A stretch of 64,000 nucleotides of DNA. Origin: Periplaneta americana. Lineage: Eukaryota > Arthropoda > Insecta > Blattodea > Blattidae. Shown one piece after another: positions 32,778-43,397 of the stretch. The notes under the pieces are model-generated. The model did no database searches and had not been told where the DNA came from. It worked only from the letters and a program-made list of their open reading frames with translations. The stretch's first letter is position 1. Every line of letters starts with the position of its first letter. The translations under genes were made by a program, and so were the position numbers. The stretch spans positions 113,373,001-113,437,000 of the forward strand of contig NC_091117.1 in NCBI RefSeq assembly GCF_040183065.1. Direction: 5' to 3'.

Positions 32778-34040
32778 TACATATGTACTTGATTGATTTT
32801 ACCGAGTTGCAATATTCTACGTTGATGTGAGCCTGGAACATCTTTAAAAACAGTGGAGTGTAGGGAACAACCCATCTGTTGTCCACTTCAACTTCTGTGT
32901 TGCCTTTCATTATCAGTGTGGCAGTGAATCCTCCATCGGTCGGTGCTAGCCACCTGTACCGAGGATAGCCATCATCATCACCAGTCTGGGTTTCCCTGAT
33001 TAAATCTCTGGGATATTTTTGGTGCATTTCCCATCCTTCATACATACTGCGTTACGGTTGAGCTGTCCGCACGGCCCGTGGATCATGTTCTTTTTCACTA
33101 CCTCAAAGAGATTGGGCTCTTGCTCTGGGCTAGGGAACTCAGCAAAAATAACTCTGTCGATCTGTGTTGGGTGGATTTTTTCCTTCAGCCATAGCAGTAT
33201 ATTAGCGTGAGGCAGACCTCTCTTTTGCCACTCAATTGAGTACATCCAACACAGACAGTTCCCAAAGATATGGCTCTTTGTTAAGACATCTATCAACTTT
33301 GTGAGCTTTTGTTTGAAACCCCTTGCTGTTAAATCATGTCGATCAGTCGGTGCCTGACCGAATATGAGTTCGTCTTTAATCTCAGGCCAAGTTGGATTAC
33401 ATGTGAACGTGATGAAAAAGTCGGGACGCCCATAAGTCCGAACGTATGTCATTGCATCTTGAGCATATTCATGCATGTGTCTTGGGCTTCCTGTGAATGT
33501 GGCAGGTAGAATTACCATCTTACCAATATCTGCAACATTTCCATCGTTGGCTACGGCATCCCTTAAGTGAATATACTCATCCACTCGAAGTTTCATCTGG
33601 TTCAGCCGTATGTAGAGAAGTCGCTCACTTTCAATTTTGGCGTACATATCGACAATAAATTGGTGGAAAAGCTGACGGCAGTTTAGGATGTGGTTAGGCG
33701 ATCCTTCTCTCATCATTATTCTGTATGCGTAGAAGTCCATAGCAGAAACTTTCTTATCAGTAGCTGTACCTGTAGTAGGGTCAGTTCGCATGATGTTGAA
33801 ATGGTATCCATCCTCACCTCGCAAGAATATCAACGGGCATTTTGTATAGTCGAGTCTGCCGTTCCTCCAGAGTCTCCGTTGCCCTAGATGTACTGACTGA
33901 AGCTCGTATTTTGTGTAGTCGGGTCTCCCGTTGCTCCAGGGTTTCCGTCGCTTTAGATTTAGTGGCTGAAGCTCGCATTTGGTCTAGTCGGGTCTCCCGC
34001 TGTTTTGGAGTCTCGAATGCTCGCCGTAGTTTATTTATTT
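32778..34040 (-). pseudogene. Helitron-1 Rep (rolling-circle nuclease) N-terminal piece
   Basis: The minus strand starts with about three degenerate ~27-residue repeats of the form ETxEQRETRLxKxRAS (34040-33845), common in arthropod Helitron proteins. After a frame change the Rep follows: EDGYHFNIMRTDPTTGTATD, NCRQLFHQFIVDMYAKIES, LPATFTGSPRHMHEYAQDAM and GRPDFFITFTCNPTWPEI. The HUH site reads GLPHANILLWL where HAH would be expected. A second frame change near 33030 leads to YPRYRWLAPTDGG and CNSVKSIKYIC, ending at the pogo insertion inside the Tyr motif. Rep nicks and ligates DNA through the HUH metal site and two tyrosines; here both are damaged. Confidence 0.85.
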
Positions 34041-34314
34041 ATTTTTGATTTCAAGTTGATTTTCCCTATAGATTTCCGCTTTTTTGGAGCCATTTTGATT
34101 AGAATTTTCAAAGTTGGCTTATGTCTAATAGACTACTATCAATGACCATAGCCAACTGTATGTGATATCCAATAAGTAACAAAGTCCAATATAATCCACA
34201 CGATTACTGCCCTCCAAGTAGTTTGATATCTAATATGTATATGAAAGTCAAAGTCCAATGATAACCACACTATTAATTTCCGTCAACTGCACATTCATTG
34301 ATCTTGAGTAGACC

Positions 34315-34362
<48 letters not shown>

Positions 34363-34503
34363 TTTGAATACATCGTCTGTCCTCCACTGGGTGTGACCAC
34401 AAGGATCTAAAATGCAATAATACAATAACATGGGTAAATTTACAAACAAATTTAAAGATTAAGATTAAAATTAATACAGTGTTATTAACAAATGAAAGAA
34501 AAA
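34041..34503. other. Helitron-1 non-coding stretch with (GA)n
   Basis: AT-rich spacer upstream of the Rep gene with a (GA)n microsatellite at 34319-34360. No gene is seen. Confidence 0.6.
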
Positions 34504-34806
34504 TTACTTTAACTTTACATATAAGTTATAATTTATTATTTGGACAGAATCTCTATGAATTTTAATTAGAATTTCTTGAATTTCATAGAAATTAATTTTT
34601 AGACTTTGAAGGACACCACCGGTGAATTTTGGTAGGGTACCTTTTGCTTCAAACATTAGGCCTCTCACACTCCATTGATTAATTGAAATGTTATATATTT
34701 CTGACAGGAATGGCAGATAGGGTTCGTAGAAAGCCTGTTTCTCAACATTTACTTCCTCCGCCTGGGTGGTGTTCCTTTCGAAGCGAATAGTGGGATCTAA
34801 AATCAA
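34504..34806 (-). pseudogene. C-terminal fragment of a LINE-like polyprotein (tentative)
   Basis: The minus strand reads ILDPTIRFERNTTQAEEVN, EKQAFYEPYLPFLSEIYNI and GTLPKFTGGVLQSL. I recognise this DPT(I/V)RFE...EK...YEP pattern as a segment found at the C-terminus of some insect retrotransposon polyproteins, but cannot name the family with certainty. It is ~100 residues with no upstream RT. It is probably a decayed insertion in the 5' part of Helitron-1, or sequence the Helitron captured. Confidence 0.4.
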
Positions 34807-35274
34807 TGCTATATTTTTATTCCTTTTAAGTGCTATTTCTAAAGTTTTTGGGGAAAAAAATAAATAAACGTTATAAGAAATATTAGGCTAGACAACTCTT
34901 GTCGCTTAATTGGTCTACACTGCTGACTTCGTATGTATATATGACGAACTGTCAAGTATCCGCCATTGATAAATATATACCATGTCTATTTCAAACTATA
35001 ATACATAGGGAATTAACATTACCATAAGAAATTCATATATAAAAAATTAAAAGTGGAATTTCATGTGTAATAAATTAATAAGCCTTGTAGAAAAGAAGTC
35101 TGTCTATTGAATATTGTCGACTTATCATACATGATCCTTTGACAACATATTATCAGTTTTTGGTTAGGCGATTCAAAATCATGGTGTTACTACTATAATT
35201 TCAGTTGTGTATTTAATGTTGAAGATTTTTTGTCATTAGGTTACTTTTTTCACAAAGACACAAATAAAGAACAA
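34807..35274. other. Unassigned AT-rich sequence
   Basis: No coding or repeat feature was recognised. Confidence 0.4.
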
Positions 35275-37035
35275 TTTTAACCATATTATTAAGTTTACAG
35301 AAGTCTGATCGTATTGTGAGATGAAACTCTTCTACCAGGAAAGATTGCAGCAAATAGGTCTCTTACCTCTCTTAAAGAAATGTGTCCATACAGTTCAATA
35401 ATTAAAATCTTCTTTTCTCTAGTATAATAATCCACTATTTCAATATCAATACCATCACACAGAATTTTAGTTAGCAATAATCTGCAGATCGTCTTCTTTC
35501 CTAAAAGGCTTACTAATTTGTTACACATGGCCAACTACATGAAATTAAACTGCCAATTTGTTATGCATGGATTTCTTATGGCAATGCTAATTCGGTTTCA
35601 AAGAATTCAATTGGATAAAACACAACCTGCATACAACTGTATTGAGAAACTCATAATATGGTCCTGCACTGTGTAATAGCTACTTACTGTATCAATTTTC
35701 TACATTTTGCCTCTCATAATATATCAACAATATTATTTGTGTTATTTTTTTCCATTGCGTCATGAAAGTCAATGATGAACACAACAGAAATAAGGAACAA
35801 TTGACTTACGGATTTATTATCTATGTAGTAAAACCGCCTTTACTTCGGGTTAAAAAATATATACCTAAAATAATGTAAATAAATTATCAAAATAATAAAA
35901 ATTATTGTCTCAGATTCGAACCCGGCTTGTATACTCCAAAACCTTTCGCTTTAACACTACACTACAGAGGATTACATAGTAAAGCGGTTGAATTACGTGT
36001 TATGAATGCTTTCATGTTTGCTGCCTATTATGTTTAATTTTTAATTCTTAAATATTAAACAAAAATGTGTTTTATGCCATATTATATTGTATATTCATGC
36101 TACACGACACATTCAACCAAGAGATCGTCCCTCATTTACGTAATTTTAATTTAACCATATCATTAAGTTGACACAAGTCTGGTCGTATTATTCGATGAAA
36201 TTCTTCTACCAGAAAAGAGTCCAGCAAATAAGTCTCTTACCTTTATTAAAGAAATGTTTCCATACAGTTCAATATATAAAATCTTCTTTTCTCTAGTATA
36301 ATAATCCTTGAAGATCAATACCATGACACAGAATTTTAGTTAGCAATAATCAGTAGATAGTCTTCTTTTCTAAAAGGCCTACTAATTTATTACACATGGC
36401 CAACTACATGCACTTCCAATTTGTTATACATGGATTTCTTATGGCAATGTTAATTCAATTTCAAAGAATTCAAGAATTCAATTGGATAAAACGCAGCCTG
36501 CATACAACTGTATTGAGAAACTCATAATCTGAGTTCTGCACTGTGTAATAGCTACTTACTGTATCAATTTTCTAGATTTTGCTTTTCATAATATATCAAC
36601 AATGTTATTTAATTGTGTTATTTTTTTCACGGCTTCATAAAAGTCGGTGTTGAATACAACAGAAATAAGGAAAAATAAAACTGACTTACGAATTTATTAT
36701 TTATGTAGTAAAACTCTCTTTATTTCGGATTGAAATAAAATAACGTACCTAAAATAATGTAAATAAATTATGAAAATAATAATAAAAAGAAATTAATATC
36801 AGGTTCGAACATACCACTGTCTTTAACTGTCCCCTACACTAAAATCTTCTATCTTACCACTACGCTGCTGGCAGCTATGTAATGGAAGTGTTGAATTTTC
36901 GAATTATGAAGTAGTTTGTGTTTGCTACCTATTATGTTTGACTTTGAATTCGTAAACATTAAACAAAAATATGTTTTATGTCATATTATATTGTATATTC
37001 ATGCCACATGACACATTCAATCAAAAGATCATCCC
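35275..37035. repeat. Two ~0.87-kb direct repeats in the Helitron-1 5' region
   Basis: 35275-36140 and 36145-37035 are diverged direct copies (TCTTCTTTTCTCTAGTATAA, CAAAGAATTC and CTACTTACTGTATCAATTTT recur). Both also resemble 45260-45500 in Helitron-2, which borders the helicase remnant (minus-strand LNSLKP). They look like internal Helitron sequence duplicated in tandem. Minus-strand 35295-35534 stays open (MCNKLVSLLGKKTICRLLLT) but no domain is recognised. The second copy is out of frame. Confidence 0.75.
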
Positions 37036-37326
37036 TCATTTACGTAATTTTGATTTAATATTATTTTATTTAATATTTCAGTAACAATATGGCCGCTTTT
37101 ACGGCGGAAGGAAATTAATGGATGACGTCAATAAAAAAAACAGTTGATTGTAGAATAGGCCATTTTAATATCATAAAGGCATTATTTCGTTCTAATTTTT
37201 ATTGTTTTCAATAATTTAACGTCCATCTGTCCAACTTTAATGTAGCCTATGTTCTTCTCTGGGTTATGAAGATTAAATGTGCAAACTTTGGCAAATATCG
37301 GTCAAAGCGTCTAGATTTGTATTTAG

Positions 37327-37346
37327 TACATACATACATACATACA

Positions 37347-37375
<29 letters not shown>
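37327..37375. repeat. (ACAT)n microsatellite near the Helitron-1 5' end
   Basis: An (ATAC)n tract lies ~30 bp from the terminus. Helitron-2 has the same kind of tract at the same place (45676-45752), so it belongs to the element end. Confidence 0.95.
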
Positions 37376-37380
<5 letters not shown>

Positions 37381-37409
37381 GCCATATTCACTTTTATATA
37401 TAAGACTAG

Positions 37410-37813
37410 CTGAAAGCACCCGGCGTTGCCCGAGTTGTTCTTTTTGCTTCTTTTTTTTTAATTAAACTGGTTGTACCAAAGAATCAATATATTCATATAT
37501 CATTTAATTTATATTGGAAGATTTTTTACCCCTTGACTTCTGCATGCCTATTTTTTTAATAGGACTTGAGAAACTCTATCTCACAAATTCAGATCATATT
37601 AGGCCTATATTAATTCTTATTTCATACACAGAATACAGATACAATATAAACTCGCAATAAGTCATTTTTTAAAATAGAGACTAATATTCTGAGAGACGTA
37701 TACCAGTTTTTTTTTTTTTATAAATTAAGAGATTATTTCCACAACGCATAACATACTACATTGGTAACGTGATTATACAGTTAAAATTTCGCAGTAACAC
37801 ATTTTCGGACATG
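37410..37813. other. Helitron-2 3' non-coding region
   Basis: AT-rich sequence between the 3' terminus and the LINE target duplication. No gene is seen. Confidence 0.5.
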
Positions 37814-38000
37814 AACAACAATATTTTGAAAGAAGAATATTATTTTTATTTTTACTATCTGACCTGACAGTGTTATTTTCAGTCGGCTTATGAACATTCA
37901 CATACTACATTAGCATTAGCATTACATTCAGGTCGGGAGTCTTCTTCAGGCCGGTGGAGAGGAAGGACGTATTTTTCGCAGCGGAGAAAAGGTTTGAGCA

Positions 38001-39112
38001 ATGGGCTGTGAGTTGGAGCTGTACCGGGCAAGGATAGGCGGCTGGGCGGCCAGGTCAAGGATGCAGCGGAGCGTGAAAGGGACAGCTTTGGCAGGTCTGG
38101 CTGAGTGTCTCTTCTTTCACATAGTGATCGCGATACTACTAATTATTGGTGGTATCGAACTGAATCCAGGACCTGCAAGCGACAACGGAGTGATCAGTGT
38201 CAAGTGTGGCAGCTGTAGAAAGAACCTACGAGTATGCGTGCTGTGCAACCAGTGCGAGAAGTGGTTCCATCTGACTTGTCAGAAGATCAAGAGGGAACAG
38301 ATAGTAGAAGAAACGTGGCTGTGCAAGGACTGCGGGAACGAGGCAGGTAACAGGGAGCTCATCGGTCTACGGAACGAGGTGAAGAAGCTACGGGAGAATC
38401 TAGAGACGGCGGAGTAACGGATCAAGTTTCTGGAGGACGAAAATAAGTTGTTGCGACGGGAAAAGGAAAATGGCGAAGAGAGGGAGGAGAAGAAGAAGCA
38501 TGGTGCGGCAAGTGTTATCATCGGAGACTCCATCATTCGACACGTAGGGAATCTACAATCGGAGCTGGCGACAGAGTGTTACCCTGGGATTAGAGTGAAA
38601 GAAATGAAAAGCGTGATCGAAAATCAGGAACGAGGGGACCCGAAAAACATCGTCCTTCACGTAGGAACAACGATTTGCGAAGAGGTGTTGATTATATCAT
38701 GGCAGATGTATATGACTTGGTGATGGAAACGAAGAAGAAATATCCGGCAGCTGGGATTGTCATCAGTGGAATCGTCAGACGGAGGGATGTGAACTGGAGA
38801 AAAGTGGGTCGTGTGAATAAAGCTTTCGAGTGGGTAGCGGAGTGTCTTGGTGCGCGTTTCGTCGATCCAAATTCCTGGATAGACGACAGATGCTTCGGAA
38901 GAGACGGAATCCACCTAAATCGGAGGGGGGCTGTAGACATGGGATCCCTCTTCGCGCGGGTAGTTACTACAACATGGCGCGGCGGGATCGAGGATCCATC
39001 AGCTGGCAGCGGCACCGAAGGACCATCAGCCGACGGCGGGGGCGTGGGACTACCGGCGGTCAGCGGGGGTGCGGTCGAAGACCTATCCGCGGGCGGCGTA
39101 GACCTGCAGTGA
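38001..39112 (+). pseudogene. CR1-type LINE ORF1 (PHD-like finger + esterase)
   Basis: Starting at the Met at 38001, a Cys-rich PHD-type finger appears: VKCGSCRKNLRVCVLCNQCE, followed by KWFHLTC and WLCKDCG. An acidic/basic coiled coil follows (ELIGLRNEVKKLRENLETAE), with a TAA stop at 38415-38417 in the middle and the same frame resuming (FLEDENKLLRREKEN). The esterase shows block I SVIIGDSIIRHVG, block III HVGT (one base lost just after, at ~38668), then YIMADVYDLVMETKKKYP and block V GRDGIHLNRRGA. A Gly/Ser/Ala-rich tail ends at 39112. SGNH-fold ORF1 proteins bind RNA and may act on membranes. The stop and frameshift make this copy defective. Confidence 0.85.
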
Positions 39113-39164
39113 CGGCGAGGTGCCACGGGGATTCAGAATGTTCAAGTAAGGACAGGCCTACTAA

Positions 39165-40340
39165 GACTACTGCAGGTTAATTGCCGAAGTATTAGAAATA
39201 AACTTATTCCGTTTTGGAACTTGGTCGATGTTTATAATCCAGATGTAATAATTGGGACGGAATCATGGCTTAGGGAAGACATAAATGACTCGGAAATTTT
39301 TAGGTCGGATTATAGAGTCTTCAGAAAGGATAGAAGTGAAAAGGGAGGGGGAGTTTTCGTTTGTACTAAGATAGAAATAAGTAGCAATCTTCTGTGGATA
39401 CATGAGGAAGTTGAAATATTTGAATGTTCAGATAAGAAATGGGCTGGAAACCTTAGATGTAATAGCATGTTACAGACCACCCAGTGAATTAAACAATTTA
39501 ACTTTGCACAAACTAAATGAATATCTTAATACAGTATCAGAAGACCGAAACGTAGTAATTGCTGGGGATCTAAACCTCCCGAAAATTAACTGGAACGGGA
39601 TTTCAGGTACAAATTCAGATGCACAGACCCTTGTTAATGAATTGATCTGGCGTAAAGATTTCACGCAGGTAGTAAATGGTCCGACGCGTGACAATGCCCT
39701 CTTAGATGTTTACCTACTAAGACCTGTCTCTCTCTTTGTCAACTCTGAAAGTCTTCATAAAATAAGTGATCACAATAGCGTCTTATTAGAAATCTTATGG
39801 GAAAACACAGTAAATCCGAGGTCAAGTCCAGTGTCTGTCTGGAATTTTAACAAAACCGATGTCCATGAATTACAAACGTTTCTACGACAAAAGCATGATG
39901 ACTTTCTAAGGACTGAAGGAAATATGGAAAATGTGTGGCATAAATTTAAGTGTATAATTTTCGAGGCATTAGTAAAATGTGTACCTTCTAAAATAATTAA
40001 GAAAAATCCGGACCCAGAATATTACACTAATTATATTCGCTACTTAAAGAAAAAGACAAGGCGCGCATTTAGCAAACGTAAACGGAGCCATGAGCATTGG
40101 GAAAAATATGTTGAATTAATTAAGAAACTTGAGTGTGAAAAAAGGTTAGCTCAGGAAAATTTTCTAAAAACTATTTTAAAAGAAGATGAAAGTAACAATT
40201 GGAGACAGTTTTATAATTATGTACGCAGGAGAAAAGGGAAAAATGAAGGAGTAGTGCTTTTACGAAATCAGAACGGAGAAAGTATAACTGATGACAAAGA
40301 AAAGGCCGACTTATTAAATTCCTATTTCATTTCGGTTTTC

Positions 40341-40401
<61 letters not shown>

Positions 40402-41971
40402 GTAATAAAAATCCCGCTGATAGGAGTGGTTGTGTCACAGACCGTGAATGTGAACCAAATTCGACTTTCAAAATAACTTCCAAAGGGGTTAGAGAGAGAA
40501 TAACGAAATTAAAAAATCGGAAGTCTCGAGGACCAGATAGTATTGCTACAGAGATTCTTAAATTAGGTTCCGAGGCCATAATTCCATACTTAATGCGTAT
40601 ATTTCATGTTTCCATAAACAATGCAGCTATTCCATGTGACTGGAAATCAGCTATAGTGGTACCCATACATAAAGGTGGAAATAAATTAGATGTCGGAAAC
40701 TACAGACCGATTAGCCTTACATCTGTCGTATGTAAAGTCATGGAGCATTTGATATCGGATTATATTCGTCATGTTCTAAATGCGAAAGACTGGTTTTACA
40801 ACCGCCAGCATGGTTTTAGGGAAGGCTTCTCATGTGATAGTCAAATTACGTCGCTGGTTCAGGATCTAGCTGAAGAGGTAGATAGAGGCGGAAGAATCGA
40901 TGCAGTTGTGATTGACTTTTCGAAAGCATTTGATTTGGTGCCACATGACATATTAATAGATAAGTTAAGTAGGCTAGGAATAGATAAAAGAGTGGTGCTA
41001 TGGATCCAAGAATTCTTAAAAGGTAGAACCCAGAGAGTTAGAGTAGGTCATGAAATATCGGAAATTGGAAATATAAGTTCAGGGGTGCCACAGGGCAGCG
41101 TTCTGGGTCCATTACTCTTTATAATATACGTAAATGACCTATGCCAGGATATTACGTCAAATGTGAGGCTATTTGCAGACGACTGCATTATCTATAGAAA
41201 GATTAGAAATAATTCAGATGTAGATGCTATTCAAACAGACTTGAATAACATTTACAACTGGGCGTTAAAGCACAGGATGAAAATAAATGGTTCTAAAAGT
41301 AAATCTATAACATTTTGTAAAACCCGAGAGGAAACTAGTCTTAATTACGAATTCAGTGGTGTTGTAATTCCGCAAGAACAATGTTGTAAATACCTAGGAG
41401 TGTATTTAAACTCCAAACTTTCTTGGGGAGAGCATGTTGATAATGTTACAGGCAAAGCATGGAGGGCACTTCACTTTATTATGAGAATCTTGAGAAAGGC
41501 TAGCCCCAAATCGAGGGAAATAGCATATCTAACATTAGTGCGACCGTTAATGGAATACGGAACTACATGTTCGGATCCCTATAGAATATATCAGATAAAT
41601 TCCTTAGAAAGAATCCAGTATAGGCAGCTAAATTTGTTAAAGGTAAAAGAGAAGATGGGAACGATACGATAAAAGAACTTAAATGGGAAACTTTGGAAAA
41701 CAGACGTAGGAAAACTAGAATAACATCATTGTATAGAGCACATCTAGGTCAGAAAGCATGGGTAGACATAACGGCTCGGTTAGAAAAGCCAACGTACTAT
41801 GGTAGGAACGATCATGATTTTAAAATCAAATGTAGGAAACAGAAAACGGATGTAGGTAAATTCTCATTTTTAAATAGAACTATAAATGATTGGAATGACC
41901 TACCTGCAGCGGTCTTTGAGGGCTGTCCTTCCTTAAAGAGATTCAAGAATAATTTAAAGAGTTGTGTATAA
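39165..41971 (+). pseudogene. CR1-type LINE ORF2 (endonuclease + reverse transcriptase)
   Basis: The endonuclease starts VNCRSIRNKL and continues IIGTESWLREDI, KGGGVFV, then after a frame change near 39440 ACYRPPS, VIAGDLNLPKINWNG and SDHNSVLLE. The RT has YRPISLTSVVCKVMEHLI, HGFREGFSCDSQITSLVQ, VIDFSKAFDLVPHDIL, SGVPQGSVLGPLLFIIYVND and catalytic RLFADDCIIY, then YLGVYLNSKLSW. A second frame change near 41660 leads to the terminal block (NDWNDLPAAVF, SLKRFKNNLK) ending at 41971. An (AAT)n tract inserts ~20 Asn between endonuclease and RT. All RT catalytic residues are intact; two indels inactivate it. Confidence 0.9.
40341..40401 (+). repeat. (AAT)n tract inside LINE ORF2
   Basis: About 20 AAT units are read in frame as polyasparagine in the endonuclease-RT linker. 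The reading frame is kept. Confidence 0.95.
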
Positions 41972-42637
41972 AGTGAAAATTAAAATTAAGGTGACATTCA
42001 ACATTTAATTTTTTAAGGTGGCATGTATTTATCTAGGCTGACGAGTTTACTTCATTGGTTTGAATTGTAAATTATTTAAAAATAGCGTGTAAGAGGGCCT
42101 TAGACTAGAAATGTTTAGTTTAAATGTAGTTCTGTTTATAAGTATGCATAAGAATGCAATTATTTGACTTATTTGAACTGTTGTATCAGTGAAGCGAGGT
42201 GAGTCAGTGAAGTTATGGTTTTACAGTGCAGTGAACAGTTCCGATCAGTGATAATTTATAGCGTCAATGAAATGTGTTACAGAGTGTCAGTGAAATGTGT
42301 GCTAAAGTGTCAGTGAAATGCGTCATAGTGCCACTACAGGGAATGAGATGAGAGTAAAGTGAAAGACTATTGAAAATTATGTAGGACCTATACATAATTA
42401 TGTAGGTTGTGTTGTAAAATTAGGTGTTTTATTTTATGTTTTATTATTATTGTGTTAAATTGTATTGTGTATTCTTATTGTATTGTGTATAAAATTGTAT
42501 ATGTGTTGTAAATTTTATTATGTATTGTAAATTTTATTGTGTATTGCTTATCATTTTAACTGTGTATTGTTAATATTGTATATACCACTGCCACCGGGTG
42601 CTTGCCCACTTGCAGTGTAAATAAATACATACATACA
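41972..42637. other. CR1-type LINE 3' untranslated region
   Basis: Contains repeated GTGTCAGTGAAATG units (~42240-42330) and TATTGTGTATTG-type repeats (~42450-42560), ending with CCACCGGGTGCTTGCCC and the (ATAC)n tail. Confidence 0.7.
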
Positions 42638-42925
42638 AACAACAATATTTTGAAAGAAGAATATTATTTTTATTTTTACTATCTGACCTGACAGTGTTAT
42701 TTTCAGTCGGCTTATGAACATTAACATACTACATTAGCAATATGACAAAAGTATCATTGGATTTCTTTTTGATGTGTGTAAAATCTTTTTTTTCCTACTT
42801 CTTTGTACAAAATATAGTTGAGAATGTGAAAAACACGGAGTTTTTAAGTTAAGCCTGGTTCAGACGGTGCGTGTTTCTGTGATGGATTCCAAGGTGGCTA
42901 GCAGGCCGGGTGCCGTGGTGGCTAC

Positions 42926-42947
42926 AAAGACGTTATAATAGTATACG
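42926..42947. mobile_element. 22-bp terminal remnant with 9-bp duplication
   Basis: AAAGACGTTATAATAGTATAC (21 of 22 bases) equals the left terminus of the 54807-61099 element. It is flanked by GGTGGCTAC at 42917-42925 and 42948-42956. Removing the insert and one duplication restores a continuous GC-rich Harbinger subterminal sequence. It appears to be an extreme internal deletion product or an end-only insertion of the 9-bp-TSD family. Confidence 0.65.
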
Positions 42948-42957
42948 GGTGGCTACG

Positions 42958-43293
42958 GTGCTGGGTTCCGTGGTGGCTGTGGTGATGGTTTTCGTTCACA
43001 CGGAGCGAGCTGCCTTGCATGCTGGCTCCAAAGAGTTTGAAGTATTGCAGACTCTTTGGCTGGATCCCAGTTTGGAAGTTGGAGATGCTGGCGCGGTACG
43101 ATTTGCAAACATCAAATTTAATATGGAAGCTGTATGTGAAGCTGTACGAAGAAGACGTTTAGCAGCCTTTTCTGTTTTGCTAGCTTTGAACGCTGAGGAG
43201 ATGGATCAAATTAAAAAGAGTAGAATGTGGAGCCGAAAATGGTTACTGCGTAGAAATACGGGCCAAGTTGTCTTAACAATGCTGTTTGTATAG
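42958..43293 (+). pseudogene. Harbinger transposase N-terminal fragment
   Basis: After a GC-rich repetitive start the frame reads CEAVRRRRLAAFSVLLALNA, then EEMDQIKKSRMWSRKWLLRR. This matches the N-terminal LLAL...EEE...RR.WVRPWL-type segment of HARBI1-like nucleases. It stops at 43291-43293 before any catalytic residue. A longer open frame starting at 42910 includes the 22-bp remnant and terminal repeat, and is not a believable protein start. Full Harbinger transposases are ~400 residues; only ~75 remain. Confidence 0.55.
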
Positions 43294-43397
43294 CATGTAA
43301 ACATGTTTCGTCTCTGTACGCCTCAATTAAAGTTCTGACTTGATTTTTGGTCCAACCGTAGGAATTCATAATCAAAATTTTCGACTTGCTCTCTTAA

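Larger units (their letters stand above)
23954..37405 (-). mobile_element. Helitron-1 (Rep/Hel-bearing, decayed)
   Basis: On the minus strand the element begins TCTTATATATAAAAG at 37405 and ends ...GCTAG at 23954-23957, followed by T. The subterminal motif GGGCAACGCCGGGT just before the end is shared with Helitron-2 (37406). Helitrons transpose by rolling-circle replication, start with TC, end with CTRR and insert between A and T. The coding region (34040 to 26780) carries Rep and PIF1-type helicase relics. It is interrupted by a pogo-like element, a LINE fragment and an RTE fragment. The 3' hairpin is weak (only a short GGC/GCC stem is visible). Confidence 0.7.
37916..42637 (+). mobile_element. 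CR1-type LINE with a 102-bp target duplication
   Basis: The element is flanked by a 102-bp direct repeat, 37814-37915 and 42638-42739, differing at one base. It begins TTAGCATTACATTCAGG and ends TGTAAATAAATACATACATAC, a short microsatellite-like tail rather than poly(A). It contains ORF1 (PHD-like finger, coiled coil, SGNH esterase) and ORF2 (endonuclease, RT). The ~4.7-kb length and ORF1 esterase fit the CR1 group. Only a few indels and stops are present, so the copy is young. Confidence 0.85.

Noticed and set aside
37081-37100. ATGGCCGC motif as a gene start
   Set aside because: No open frame of useful length follows; the sequence is Helitron 5' region.
38692-39126. Pro/Ser-rich minus-strand frame
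   Set aside because: It is the antisense of the GC-rich ORF1 tail of the CR1-type LINE and has no domain.
42910-43293. A 127-residue protein starting at 42910
   Set aside because: The first part is Harbinger terminal repeat and the 22-bp remnant; only the portion after ~43090 resembles transposase.
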